DNA of 64,000 bases. Source: Pseudomonas silvicola (GTDB taxonomy: Bacteria > Pseudomonadota > Gammaproteobacteria > Pseudomonadales > Pseudomonadaceae). Shown here one piece after another: positions 19,169 to 27,470 of the stretch (its first letter is position 1; each line of letters starts with the position of its first letter). Position numbers and translations under genes: made by a program. Under the pieces are notes generated by a model, which saw nothing but the letters and a program-made list of their open reading frames with translations, made no database searches and was not told the DNA's origin. Where the stretch lies: positions 1,776,001 to 1,840,000 of the forward strand of contig NZ_CP093280.1 in assembly GCF_026651855.1 (NCBI RefSeq). Reading direction: 5' to 3'.

Positions 19169-19195
19169 AGGGGTGCGTCATTATGATGCACCCCT
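19169..19195 (+). promoter_or_regulatory. Hairpin in the leader of the porin gene
   Basis: AGGGGTGC and GCACCCCT form a stem that extends inward by four further pairs (one GU) around a short TTA loop. It sits about 67 bp upstream of the porin ATG in an AT-rich 190-bp region, so it is probably within the 5' untranslated leader or near the promoter. No T-run follows, arguing against a plain terminator. Confidence 0.5.
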
Positions 19196-19261
19196 CGTAC
19201 TAGGCTAAACATCCCTGCCGGCCGATACCTCCTCCTGAATCAATCGAAATCGTAGAGAATC

Positions 19262-20542
19262 ATGCTCATCAAATCTTCGCGTCGCATCAAGACTTCAGGC
19301 CTGGTGGCCGGCCTGTCGCTGGGCTCCCTGGTGGTTCCGGGCCTGGCCCTGGCCGACGACTCGCTCATGACCGGTAACTGGGGCGGTGAACGTACGCGCC
19401 TCGAGAACGAGGGCGTGAAGATCACCAGTGACTACGTGTCCGAAACCTTCGGCACCGTGCACGGCGGCGAGAGCCACGGCGCCCGTTACGCCCAGCAACT
19501 GCGCATTGGCGCGCGGTTCGACCTGAGCAAGATTCTGGGCGTGGACAATGGCGGCCTGGTGCAGATCATGGTTACCGACCGCCGCGGCAACAGTGCCTCC
19601 AACGACCTGGTGGGCAACCGCCTGCCGGTGCAGGAAATCTACGGCGGCCAGTACACCCGTATCAGTGAATTCAGCTACGAGCGCACCATTTTCACCCCCA
19701 ACCTGGACATGAAAGTCGGTTTCATGCCCATGGGTAATGATTTCGGTGGCATGAGCATTCTGACCAACTTCGTCAACGCCGGCTTCTGTGCCCACCCGTT
19801 GTCGATGTCCGGTGGCAGCGGCTGGACCAACGCCCCGACCGGCCACTGGGGTGGCATGCTGAAGTACAAGATCAACGACGAGTGGGCGATCCAGACCGCC
19901 GCGTTCGAGGTCAACCCGATCACCAACAGTGAGTCCAAGTACGCGCTGCGCATGAGCCCGGATCACTACACCGGCACCATCATGCCGATCGAGCTGATCT
20001 ACACCCACGCCGGCGAATATGACGGCCAGTACAAGTTCGGCTGGTACTACGACACCTCCGATACCGCGCGCATCGACCACAACGGCACCGCTGCCGGCCG
20101 TTCCGGTTCCTATGTGCTGGTCGACCAGTCCGTGTGGCACTCGGCCACCGACCCCAAGCGCAACCTGCACGTGTTCGGCCAGGCCACCCAGACCGACGTG
20201 GCCACTTCGCCATTCCACCACTGGTACTCGGCGGGCGTGGTGCTGCACAAACCGTTCGACAGCCGTCCTGACGACGCCATCGGCCTGGCCTACGGCCGTG
20301 CGGTGCTGAACCCGCACACCCGTGACAACCAGATCGCCGCTGCGTCCACCGCCGCCGCAGCTGATGAAATCAGCAACCTGGACAGCGGCGAGCAGTTGAT
20401 CGAGCTGAGCTACACCGCCCAGGTCACCAAGTGGCTGACCGTGCGCCCTGACGTGCAGTACATCAAGGAGCCGGGTGCGTTCTACGGCACCAACACCCAG
20501 AACGCGCTGATGGCCGGCGTGCAGATCAAAGCGGCGTTCTGA
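19262..20542 (+). CDS. OprB-family carbohydrate-selective porin
   Basis: This 426-residue outer-membrane protein has a signal peptide (basic start, hydrophobic core, cleavage after ...LALA at about residue 31) followed by SLMTGNWGGERTRLENEGV, the hallmark of OprB porins. Alternating beta-strand pattern runs to a C-terminal Phe (IKAAF), as expected for barrel assembly. OprB-type channels pass sugars, but no sugar genes adjoin here, so the substrate could be another small polar molecule. It is a single gene. Its stop abuts that of ypfJ with no spacer. Confidence 0.9.
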   Translation: MLIKSSRRIKTSGLVAGLSLGSLVVPGLALADDSLMTGNWGGERTRLENEGVKITSDYVSETFGTVHGGESHGARYAQQLRIGARFDLSKILGVDNGGLVQIMVTDRRGNSASNDLVGNRLPVQEIYGGQYTRISEFSYERTIFTPNLDMKVGFMPMGNDFGGMSILTNFVNAGFCAHPLSMSGGSGWTNAPTGHWGGMLKYKINDEWAIQTAAFEVNPITNSESKYALRMSPDHYTGTIMPIELIYTHAGEYDGQYKFGWYYDTSDTARIDHNGTAAGRSGSYVLVDQSVWHSATDPKRNLHVFGQATQTDVATSPFHHWYSAGVVLHKPFDSRPDDAIGLAYGRAVLNPHTRDNQIAAASTAAAADEISNLDSGEQLIELSYTAQVTKWLTVRPDVQYIKEPGAFYGTNTQNALMAGVQIKAAF

Positions 20543-21442
20543 TCACAGCGCCTTGGCGCCAAAGGTATCGCACTGGTTCACCTGACCCTGTGCGAAGCCG
20601 GCCTTGAACCAGCGCACGCGCTGGGCCGAGGTGCCATGGGTAAAGGAGTCGGGGACCACGCGTCCCTGGCTCTGCTCCTGCAAGCGGTCGTCGCCGATGG
20701 CATTGGCGGCATTCAGCGCCGCTTCCACATCCCCCGGTTCCAACCAGTTCAGCCGTTGCTGGGCATGGTAGGCCCACACCCCCGCCAGGCAGTCCGCCTG
20801 CAGTTCCTGCCTTACCGACAAGCCACTGGCGCCTTCCATGGGCTGGCCACGCTGGCGTGCGGCCTGGATCTTGGCAGACACCCCCAACAGGTTCTGCACA
20901 TGGTGGCCCACTTCATGGGCGATCACGTAAGCCTCGGCGAAGTCGCCGGCGGCGTGGAAGCGCTGGGCCATCTCTTTGAAGAAGTCCATGTCCAGGTACA
21001 CCTGGCGGTCGCCCGGGCAATAGAAGGGGCCCACTGCCGAGGTGGCGAACCCGCAGGCTGAATTCACCTGGCCGCGGAACAGCACCAGCTTGGGGTCCTG
21101 GTATTGCTTGCCCGCCTGCTGGAAGACCTGCGTCCAGGTGTCCTCGGTGTCGCCCAGGATGGCGCGCACGAAATCTGCCTGTTGGTCGTTGGCGGGCGGG
21201 GCAGGGCGGGTACGTGTGTCTGCCGGTGCGGTTTGCGGCTGGCTCAGTTGCCCGGTCAGTTGTCCGAGAATCTGCATGGGGTCCTGGCCGGTGAGCAAGC
21301 CAAAGCCCACGATCAGCACCACGGCGGTCAGGCTCAGGCCCTTGCCACCGATGCGCAGGCCGCCACCGCCGCCGCCTGCGGCAGAATCATCATCGCGGGC
21401 GTCGACCACGTTGTCACTGCGACGACCTTTTTTCCACAGCAT
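20543..21442 (-). CDS. ypfJ: Neutral zinc metallopeptidase, YpfJ family
   Basis: This protein of about 299 residues has the family N-terminus MLWKKGRRSDNVVDAR, a Gly-rich stretch, one membrane segment (about residues 40-58, LTAVVLIVGFGLLTG) and a large domain with the zinc motif HEVGHH. Family members are putative neutral zinc peptidases anchored in the membrane; substrates are unknown. I chose the ATG at 21442 because it follows GGAGGG and begins the conserved motif. It is divergent from pcaH across 146 bp. Confidence 0.9.
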   Translation of the reverse strand: MLWKKGRRSDNVVDARDDDSAAGGGGGGLRIGGKGLSLTAVVLIVGFGLLTGQDPMQILGQLTGQLSQPQTAPADTRTRPAPPANDQQADFVRAILGDTEDTWTQVFQQAGKQYQDPKLVLFRGQVNSACGFATSAVGPFYCPGDRQVYLDMDFFKEMAQRFHAAGDFAEAYVIAHEVGHHVQNLLGVSAKIQAARQRGQPMEGASGLSVRQELQADCLAGVWAYHAQQRLNWLEPGDVEAALNAANAIGDDRLQEQSQGRVVPDSFTHGTSAQRVRWFKAGFAQGQVNQCDTFGAKAL

Positions 21443-21588
21443 GGTTTGGACCCTCCAGAACAGCGGTATGGATAACCAATTGGATATGTATGGTGCTGCT
21501 ATATTCAATTTTCGATACTAAGGATTTCATTGAGACTAGCCCCAAGCCTGTCCGCAGGACCCAATAAATCAAATAATAGGAGAACGGC

Positions 21589-22308
21589 ATGTCTTCCCAA
21601 GACACCAGTCGCTTCGTTATCCGTGACCGTAATTGGCACCCCAAAGCCTTGACCCCCGACTACAAGACCTCCGTGCCGCGCTCCCCGCGCCAGGCCCTGG
21701 TGAGCATTCCTCAATCGGTGAGCGAATCCACCGGCCCGGATTTCTCGCACCTGAAATTCGGCAAGTACGACAACGACCTGCTGCTGAACTTCAACAACGG
21801 TGGCCTGCCGATCGGCGAGCGCATCATCGTTGCCGGCCGCGTGTGCGACCAGTACGGCAAGCCGATTCCGCACACCCTGGTGGAAATCTGGCAGGCCAAC
21901 GCCGGCGGCCGCTACCGCCACAAGAATGACCGTTACCTGGCGCCGCTGGACCCCAACTTCGGTGGTGTCGGCCGCATGGTCACCGACAGCGAAGGCTACT
22001 TCAACTTCCGCACCATCAAGCCGGGCCCGTACCCATGGCGCAACGGCCCGAACGACTGGCGCCCGGCGCATATCCATGTGTCGGTAAGCGGCCCGTCGAT
22101 CTCTACTCGCCTGATCACCCAGCTGTACTTCGAAGGTGACCCGCTGATCCCGATGTGCCCGATCGTCAAGTCCATCGCCGACCCCGAAGCGGTGCAGAGC
22201 CTGATCGCCAAGCTGGACATGAACCACGCCAATCCGATGGATTGCCTGGCGTACCGCTTTGACATCGTGCTGCGCGGCCAGCGCAAGACCCACTTCGAAA
22301 ACTGCTGA
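21589..22308 (+). CDS. pcaH: Protocatechuate 3,4-dioxygenase, beta subunit
   Basis: This is the iron-bearing subunit of the intradiol dioxygenase that opens protocatechuate to 3-carboxy-cis,cis-muconate, the entry to the beta-ketoadipate pathway. The 239-residue protein carries the Fe(III) ligands at Tyr109, Tyr148, His161 and His163 counted from Met, which equal Tyr108, Tyr147, His160 and His162 of the mature P. putida enzyme. The ATG at 21589 follows AGGAG. pcaG starts 13 bp after its stop. The A-rich leader (21565-21582) lies next to the ribosome site. No regulator of the pca type is adjacent; the nearest candidates are the IclR genes at 25.8 and 36.5 kb. Confidence 0.98.
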   Translation: MSSQDTSRFVIRDRNWHPKALTPDYKTSVPRSPRQALVSIPQSVSESTGPDFSHLKFGKYDNDLLLNFNNGGLPIGERIIVAGRVCDQYGKPIPHTLVEIWQANAGGRYRHKNDRYLAPLDPNFGGVGRMVTDSEGYFNFRTIKPGPYPWRNGPNDWRPAHIHVSVSGPSISTRLITQLYFEGDPLIPMCPIVKSIADPEAVQSLIAKLDMNHANPMDCLAYRFDIVLRGQRKTHFENC

Positions 22309-22321
22309 GGAGAGCGCCACC

Positions 22322-22927
22322 ATGCCTATCACACTGCTCAAGGAAACACCTTCGCAGACCGCTGGCCCCTATGTGCACATCGGCCTGGCCCTGTCCGCCG
22401 CTGGCAACCCGCCGCGCGACCAGGAAATCTGGAACCAGATGGCCAAGCCAGGCGCCCAGGGCGAGCACATCGTGCTGCTGGGCGACGTCTACGACGGCAA
22501 TGGCCACAAGGTGCGCGACTCGTTCCTGGAGTTCTGGCAGGCCGATGCCAACGGCCACTACGACACTGACTACAATCTGGAGAAGCCGTTCAACAGCTTC
22601 GGCCGTACCGCCACCACTTTCGATGGCGGCGAGTGGGACCTGCACACGGTCAAGCCGGGCGTGGTGAAGAACGCCGCCGGCGTGCCAATGGCGCCGCACA
22701 TCAACGTCAGCCTGTTTGCCCGTGGTATCAACATCCACCTGCAAACCCGCATCTACTTCAGCGACGAAGCCGAGGCCAACGCCAAGGACCCGGTGCTGAA
22801 CCTGATCGAGCAGCCAGCGCGCCGCGAGACCCTGATCGCTACCCGCTGTGAAGTGAATGGCAAGACGGCCTACCGTTTCGACATTCGCATCCAGGGCGAA
22901 GGCGAGACCGTCTTCTTCGACTTCTAA
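22322..22927 (+). CDS. pcaG: Protocatechuate 3,4-dioxygenase, alpha subunit
   Basis: This 201-residue partner of PcaH is homologous to it but lacks the iron ligands; the alpha-beta protomer forms the active site. The start MPITLLKETPSQTAGPYVHIG is typical of PcaG. The ATG at 22322 is preceded by GGAGAG just after the pcaH stop. It is followed within about 10 bp by a perfect bidirectional terminator, so pcaHG is a two-gene transcript. Confidence 0.97.
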   Translation: MPITLLKETPSQTAGPYVHIGLALSAAGNPPRDQEIWNQMAKPGAQGEHIVLLGDVYDGNGHKVRDSFLEFWQADANGHYDTDYNLEKPFNSFGRTATTFDGGEWDLHTVKPGVVKNAAGVPMAPHINVSLFARGINIHLQTRIYFSDEAEANAKDPVLNLIEQPARRETLIATRCEVNGKTAYRFDIRIQGEGETVFFDF

Positions 22928-22937
22928 GCCGAAAAGC

Positions 22938-22979
22938 CGACACAAAAAAACCGCCTTGATGGGCGGTTTTTTTGTGTCG
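22938..22979. terminator. Bidirectional intrinsic terminator
   Basis: A perfect 18-bp inverted repeat (CGACACAAAAAAACCGCC and its complement) around a 6-nt loop carries seven As on one side and seven Ts on the other. It can end both pcaHG and the convergent aldo-keto reductase operon. Confidence 0.93.
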
Positions 22980-22996
22980 CATCGCCTGATAAGGGA

Positions 22997-23818
22997 TCAA
23001 TCCCACTGCGGCGCGAACGGCGGGCTCACCAGGCGTTGGTCCTTGGGCAGGCCGGCGATCAGCGCACGGTCTTCATCATCCAGTTGAACCTGTAGTGAGG
23101 CCAGGTTGCTCAACTGGTTGGCCCGGCTCGCCGCTTTCGGAATGGCAGCCACGCCGTCCTGGTCCAGCAGCCACTTGAGCGCGACCTGTGTCGGCAGTAC
23201 GCCGTGCTTCTTGGCGATGGCCTGCAACTGCGGGTATTCCGACACCCGGTTGCGTACGATCGGGCTGTACGCGGTCAGGGCCATGTCATGCTTGCGGGCC
23301 AGTTGCAGCAGCGGGGTCTGGTCCAGGCTGACGTGGTATTCCACTTGCAGCACCGACAGCGGCGCTTTCAGTTCTTCCAGCACCTTGGTCAGCAGTGGCA
23401 GCGGGAAGTTGGCCACGCCGATGTTGCGGGCACGGCCGTCTTCCTTGAACGAAACCAGCGTCTCGATGGTGCGCTCCAGGTCCCAGTCCTTGGTGGGCCA
23501 GTGGATCATGAACAGGTCGATATAGTCGCTTTGCAAGGCCTTGAGGGTGTTGTCGAACGACTGGCGCATGTCGGCCGGCGCCAGCTTGTCCCACCACACC
23601 TTGCTGGTGACGTGGATCTGCTCGCGCGGCACCGAGGTCTGGGCCAGGGCGTTGCCCACGGCGTCTTCATTGTTGTAGCCGGCAGCGGTGTCGATGTGGC
23701 GGTAGCCAACATCCAGTGCCTGGACCACAGCGGCGGTGCATTCCTGGCCGACCATGGGCCAGGTACCCAGGCCCAGCTTGGGCATGTTCAGCCCGTGACG
23801 GTTGGTGATGCTCTGCAT
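22997..23818 (-). CDS. Aldo/keto reductase
   Basis: This 273-residue NAD(P)H-dependent carbonyl reductase has the catalytic set Asp/Tyr in DTAAGYNNE, Lys in TSKVWWDK and His in MIHWPTKDWD, with a C-terminal AIPKAASRANQL cofactor segment. Such enzymes interconvert ketones or aldehydes and alcohols. The ATG at 23818 has GGGAG upstream and is preferred over an in-frame ATG at 23851 that overlaps the previous stop. It lies 29 bp downstream of the KstD-like flavoprotein and is almost certainly in the same operon, so its substrate is likely an alicyclic ketone or alcohol from that pathway (inference). Confidence 0.92.
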   Translation of the reverse strand: MQSITNRHGLNMPKLGLGTWPMVGQECTAAVVQALDVGYRHIDTAAGYNNEDAVGNALAQTSVPREQIHVTSKVWWDKLAPADMRQSFDNTLKALQSDYIDLFMIHWPTKDWDLERTIETLVSFKEDGRARNIGVANFPLPLLTKVLEELKAPLSVLQVEYHVSLDQTPLLQLARKHDMALTAYSPIVRNRVSEYPQLQAIAKKHGVLPTQVALKWLLDQDGVAAIPKAASRANQLSNLASLQVQLDDEDRALIAGLPKDQRLVSPPFAPQWD

Positions 23819-23847
23819 GCTCGATCTCCCTGCATTCGTGGTGGTGT

Positions 23848-25566
23848 TCATTCGTAGGTCGTTGCGCCTGCCAGGTGGCGGCCGGCGATGTAGCCGAACG
23901 TGGTCGCCGGCCCCAGGTTGATGCCGCCGGCGGGGTAGTAGCCGCCCATCATGCTGGCCATGTCGGTGCCTGCCGCGTACAGCCCGGCGATGGGCTGGCC
24001 GCAGGCATCCAGTACCTGGGCGTGTTCATTGGTGCGCAGCCCGGCGAAGGTGCCGAAGCTACCCGGTTGAACCTTGACCGCATAGAAAGGCCCCTGTTCG
24101 ATGGGGGCCACGCAGGGGTTGGGCTGGTGCAGCGCGTCGCCCTGCTTGCGGTTGTAAGGGGTATTGCCGCGGCCGAACTCGGGGTCCTGGCCATTGCGTG
24201 CGTGGCGGTTGAAGTCGGTGACCGTCTGCACCAGGCCGGCCGGGTCGATGCCGCAGGCAATCGCCAGTTCTTCGATGGTGTTGCCGGTCTTCAGGTAGCC
24301 GTTGGCGACCCATGGCGAGACGGGCAGGGGGAAGGGGCGGGAAATGCCCAGGCCATAGCGACGCTGGAAGGCGTGGCTGCAGATCAGCCATGACGCGACT
24401 TCTTCGCCCGGTGCCTCGCGCACCATGGCGTTGGTGTAGTCGTAGTAGCCGTCGGCCTCGTTGACGAAACGCTTGCCGTTGGCCAGCACGCCGATGATGC
24501 CCGGCTTGCCGCGTTCGATGATGTGCGGGAAGTGGCCGAAGCTGCCGTCCTTGTAAGGCACCTTCGACACCGGGCACCAGGCCGCCGCGCTCACCAGGTC
24601 ATCGGCCACCTGGCCGCCTACGCTCTCGCCCAGGCGCAGGCCATCGCCGCTGGCGCCCAGGGGCGGCAGGGCCAGGTGTTCGTGGCCGGTGGGGGTACGG
24701 GGGAACAGGGCCTTGCGCCGCTCCACATCATTGGGGAAACCGCCCGCCGCCAACACCACGCCTTTGCGGGCTCGGATGGCAATGTCCCCCTTGGCTGTCT
24801 GCACCACGGCGCCGGCCACGCGGCCTTGTTCGTGGATCAGGCTTTTGGCCGGTGCCGACTCCCACAGCAGCACGCCCAGGTCCTCGGCCGACTTGGCCAG
24901 GCGCGCTACCAGCGCCACGCCGTTGACCAGGTGCATGGCTCGGCCGTGCACCGCCAGGTCCCACAGGTGGCGGCTGAAGCGCTTGGTCACGTGCAGCAGG
25001 GACTTCCAGGAGCGGGTCAGGGTCAGGAACGCGGTCAGATCAGCCCCCGCCATGATCGGCATCCCCATGAACGAGGTTTCGCGCAGGGTCTGGCGCAGGC
25101 GTTTGAGCAGCTTCCCCACCTGCCGCGCGTCATAGGGCGCGGCGATCACCGAGCGCCCGCCAGTCCCCGCTCCCGGTGTGTCACCGTGGATATCGGCAAT
25201 GGCGTTGCCATCACTGAATTGCAAGGACGTGTGCTGTTCGAAGAACGCCACCATGCGCGGTGCCGCTTCCAGGAAAGCGTCGACGATGGCCGGGTTGAAG
25301 CGCTCGCCCAGTTCATGTTCCAGGTAGGTGCGCGGCAACGAGACGTCTTCGTCGATGCCCGCGCGCTTGGCCAACGGGTTGCAGGGCGTCCACATCCAGC
25401 CGCCGGACCAGGCGGTGGCGCCGCCGAAGACGTTGTCCTTTTCCACCAGGATGACGGTCTGGCCATGCCAGGCGGCGGTCACGGCGGCCGACAACCCGGC
25501 CGCGCCAGAGCCGATCACCAATACATCGCAGTCCACGGTGGAATGAAGCAGGGTAGCGGCAGGCAT
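23848..25566 (-). CDS. FAD-dependent KstD-type dehydrogenase, paralogue 1
   Basis: This 572-residue flavoprotein resembles 3-ketosteroid delta1-dehydrogenases and related desaturases that form a C=C bond next to a ring ketone. The FAD motif VIGSGAAGLSAA lies at about 16-27, GGATAWSGG follows, and the C-terminal half has PFYAVKVQPGSFGT (position of the catalytic Tyr in KstD) and YAAGTDMASMMGGYYP. The start at 25566 has AGGAG; a longer frame to 25647 would run through the promoter. The upstream 190 bp hold a perfect IclR-type dyad, and the IclR gene is divergent. The true substrate is unlikely to be a steroid given the quinate/shikimate context; a cyclohexane-type acid is my inference. Confidence 0.88.
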   Translation of the reverse strand: MPAATLLHSTVDCDVLVIGSGAAGLSAAVTAAWHGQTVILVEKDNVFGGATAWSGGWMWTPCNPLAKRAGIDEDVSLPRTYLEHELGERFNPAIVDAFLEAAPRMVAFFEQHTSLQFSDGNAIADIHGDTPGAGTGGRSVIAAPYDARQVGKLLKRLRQTLRETSFMGMPIMAGADLTAFLTLTRSWKSLLHVTKRFSRHLWDLAVHGRAMHLVNGVALVARLAKSAEDLGVLLWESAPAKSLIHEQGRVAGAVVQTAKGDIAIRARKGVVLAAGGFPNDVERRKALFPRTPTGHEHLALPPLGASGDGLRLGESVGGQVADDLVSAAAWCPVSKVPYKDGSFGHFPHIIERGKPGIIGVLANGKRFVNEADGYYDYTNAMVREAPGEEVASWLICSHAFQRRYGLGISRPFPLPVSPWVANGYLKTGNTIEELAIACGIDPAGLVQTVTDFNRHARNGQDPEFGRGNTPYNRKQGDALHQPNPCVAPIEQGPFYAVKVQPGSFGTFAGLRTNEHAQVLDACGQPIAGLYAAGTDMASMMGGYYPAGGINLGPATTFGYIAGRHLAGATTYE

Positions 25567-25615
25567 GAACGAGATCTCCTGGCGGCTCGGTGGGATGACG
25601 GATTTTGTAGTATTC

Positions 25616-25630
25616 TGGAACCGCGTTCCA
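25616..25630. promoter_or_regulatory. IclR-type operator dyad TGGAAC-CGC-GTTCCA
   Basis: A perfect 6-3-6 inverted repeat lies between the divergent flavoprotein and iclR genes. Its layout (TGGAAN5TTCCA) resembles known IclR-family operators. A one-mismatch copy lies at 26583-26597, before the TIM-barrel gene. Confidence 0.65.
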
Positions 25631-25754
25631 CATTCTATGGCGGCCATGTCGTTGCCGCCAAGGGTAAGCGTGGCGAAATTGGGCGAAGATCGGACAGCTT
25701 GCGCTTCGGCCCGTCACGTTTAGAATCGCCCCACTTTCACCAGGACCCGTCACC

Positions 25755-26531
25755 ATGGCCGGCAGTCAGATCGAACGTGCTTTCAGCCTTCTGGAAAGCC
25801 TCACCAGCGACCCCCGGGGCGTGCCCATGCAGACCCTGGCCGAGCAACTGGACATTCCCAAGAGCGCTACCCACCGCATGCTCGGTGAGCTGATGCGCCT
25901 GGGCTACGTGCGCCAGAACCCCGACAATAATCGTTACCACCTGTCCACCAAGCTGGTGGCCATGGGGTTTCGCTACCTGGCCAGCAGCGGCGCCGACATC
26001 GTGCAGCCGATCCTGGAGCGCCTGGCCCAGGAAACCGGCGAGCTGGTGCGCCTGGGGGTGATCGACGGCGAGCGCCAGACCTGGATCGCCAAGGCCCAGG
26101 GCGCCCGCTCTGGGCTGCGCTACGACCCGGAAATGGGCCAGGACGCGCCGCTGTTCTACACCGCATCCGGCCACGCCTGGCTGGCCAGCCTCAGCGACGC
26201 TCAGGCGCTGGCCCTGGTGGAGCGCCAAGGTATCGCCAACCGCGAAGACTTCGGGCCCAATGCGCCGAAGTCCAATACCCAATTGCTCGAACACCTGGAG
26301 CAGACCCGCCAGCGTGGCTACTCGCTGGTCATGGAAAGCTCGGCAATCGGCACTTCGGCCATCGCCGCCGTGGTGCGTCGGCCGGTCGATGGCCACGTGG
26401 TGGGGGTGGTCAGCGTGGCCGGCCCTACCGCGCGCCTGAGCCAGGCCCGCTTGCAGGAACTGTCGACGCCCCTGCTGGCCGCTGCCGCGGAGCTCTCCCA
26501 AGCGTGCCCTGCGTCCGAACTGTTCAGCTGA
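25755..26531 (+). CDS. IclR-family transcriptional regulator 1
   Basis: This 258-residue regulator has an N-terminal winged helix (about 5-65; IERAFSLLESL, LAEQLDIPKSATHRMLGEL as recognition helix) and an IclR effector-binding domain (about 80-250; YTASGHAWLA and VVGVVSVAGP). It is divergent from the KstD-type flavoprotein/AKR operon and precedes the QuiC-like TIM-barrel gene, and matching dyads lie before both, so it probably controls both plus itself. Effector unknown; likely a ring acid of the pathway. Confidence 0.93.
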   Translation: MAGSQIERAFSLLESLTSDPRGVPMQTLAEQLDIPKSATHRMLGELMRLGYVRQNPDNNRYHLSTKLVAMGFRYLASSGADIVQPILERLAQETGELVRLGVIDGERQTWIAKAQGARSGLRYDPEMGQDAPLFYTASGHAWLASLSDAQALALVERQGIANREDFGPNAPKSNTQLLEHLEQTRQRGYSLVMESSAIGTSAIAAVVRRPVDGHVVGVVSVAGPTARLSQARLQELSTPLLAAAAELSQACPASELFS

Positions 26532-26582
26532 TTGCCGCTCTTCGCAGCTTGTCGTGGCGTGGAAAAACCTCTTGCAGGAAAA

Positions 26583-26597
26583 TGGAACTGAGTTCTA
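26583..26597. promoter_or_regulatory. Second IclR-1 operator-like dyad
   Basis: TGGAAC-TGA-GTTCTA differs from a perfect repeat by one base and matches the site at 25616-25630. It lies 38 bp before the start of the TIM-barrel gene. Confidence 0.55.
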
Positions 26598-26634
26598 AAT
26601 ATTCGAACCAGAACAACACCAAGAGGATTCCCCT

Positions 26635-27435
26635 GTGCAACGCATCCTGTCCCTCGCCGCCCTGACGGTGCTTGAATTGTCCCCGCCTGACATGGTCGAA
26701 GTCGCCGCCCGCGCCGGCTACAGCCATGTTGGCCTGCGCACGGAACCGGCGACCAGCGAGGAGCACCACTACCCGCTGGTGCGCGATGCCGAGCTGCGCC
26801 GCCAGACGGCCGAACGCCTGCGCGACACAGGGATCAAGGTGCTGGACATCGAGATCCTGCGGCTCAAGCCCGATACCCTGGTGGCAGATTTCGCCGCGCA
26901 CCTGGCCGTCGGCGCCGAGTTCGGTGCCACCGAATTGCTGGTGGCGGGCAATGACCCGGACGAGGCGCGCATGACCGAAAACTTCGCTGCCCTGTGTGAC
27001 CTGGCCAAGCCCTACGGGATTCGCCCGCACCTGGAGTTCATGCCCTGGACCGACGCCAAGAACCTCGAGCAGGCCATGCGTATCGTCGACGCAGCAGGGC
27101 GGGACAATGGGTGTGTGCTGGTTGACGCGTTCCACTTCGACCGATCGGCCTCGCGCCTGGAAGACCTGCGCCAGCTACCGGCTTCACGTACTCATTACGT
27201 GCAGCTGTGTGACGTGGCCGGCCCCCGTCCTGATGACATGGCCGAGATCCTGCGCCAGGCGCGCAACGAACGGCGCTTCCCTGGGGATGGTGATTGCGAT
27301 CTGCTGGGGCTGCTGAGGGCATTGCCGGCGGGCTTGCCGCTGAGCCTGGAAGTCCCGGTGCGCGACGGCGGCAGCGCCCTGGAGCGGGCAAAGAAGGCGC
27401 TGGACAAGACCTTGCAGGTCCTGGAACGCCTGTAG
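26635..27435 (+). CDS. QuiC-like single-domain TIM-barrel dehydratase/isomerase
   Basis: This 266-residue protein belongs to the sugar phosphate isomerase/epimerase (AP endonuclease 2) superfamily. Four acidic or amide residues match the QuiC metal quartet in order and spacing: Glu134 (HLEFMPW), Asp164 (VLVDAFH), Gln190 (YVQLCD) and Glu239 (LSLEVPV), against Glu134, Asp165, Gln191 and Glu239 in the QuiC encoded at 29138. It lacks the C-terminal VOC half of QuiC. It may dehydrate or isomerise a relative of 3-dehydroshikimate; the reaction is unproven. The start is GTG at 26635 after AAGAGGA. It follows iclR-1 by 103 bp, with an operator-like dyad between them. Confidence 0.82.
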   Translation: MQRILSLAALTVLELSPPDMVEVAARAGYSHVGLRTEPATSEEHHYPLVRDAELRRQTAERLRDTGIKVLDIEILRLKPDTLVADFAAHLAVGAEFGATELLVAGNDPDEARMTENFAALCDLAKPYGIRPHLEFMPWTDAKNLEQAMRIVDAAGRDNGCVLVDAFHFDRSASRLEDLRQLPASRTHYVQLCDVAGPRPDDMAEILRQARNERRFPGDGDCDLLGLLRALPAGLPLSLEVPVRDGGSALERAKKALDKTLQVLERL

Positions 27436-27463
27436 CAGCGGACCCGGCCGGGTCCGCTGCTAC
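27432..27463. repeat. Perfect 32-bp palindrome (REP/terminator-like)
   Basis: GTAGCAGCGGACCCGG is followed immediately by its exact complement. It overlaps the stop codon of the TIM-barrel gene and ends just before the stop of the convergent MFS gene. It lacks a T-run. An imperfect copy lies after rhlE at 14413. Confidence 0.8.
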
Positions 27464-27470
27464 GGTCGCA

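Noticed and set aside
21480-21505. TTGGAT and TATATT before pcaH as a sigma-70 promoter
   Set aside because: The spacing is only 14 bp, too short for a normal promoter; no better pair was clear.
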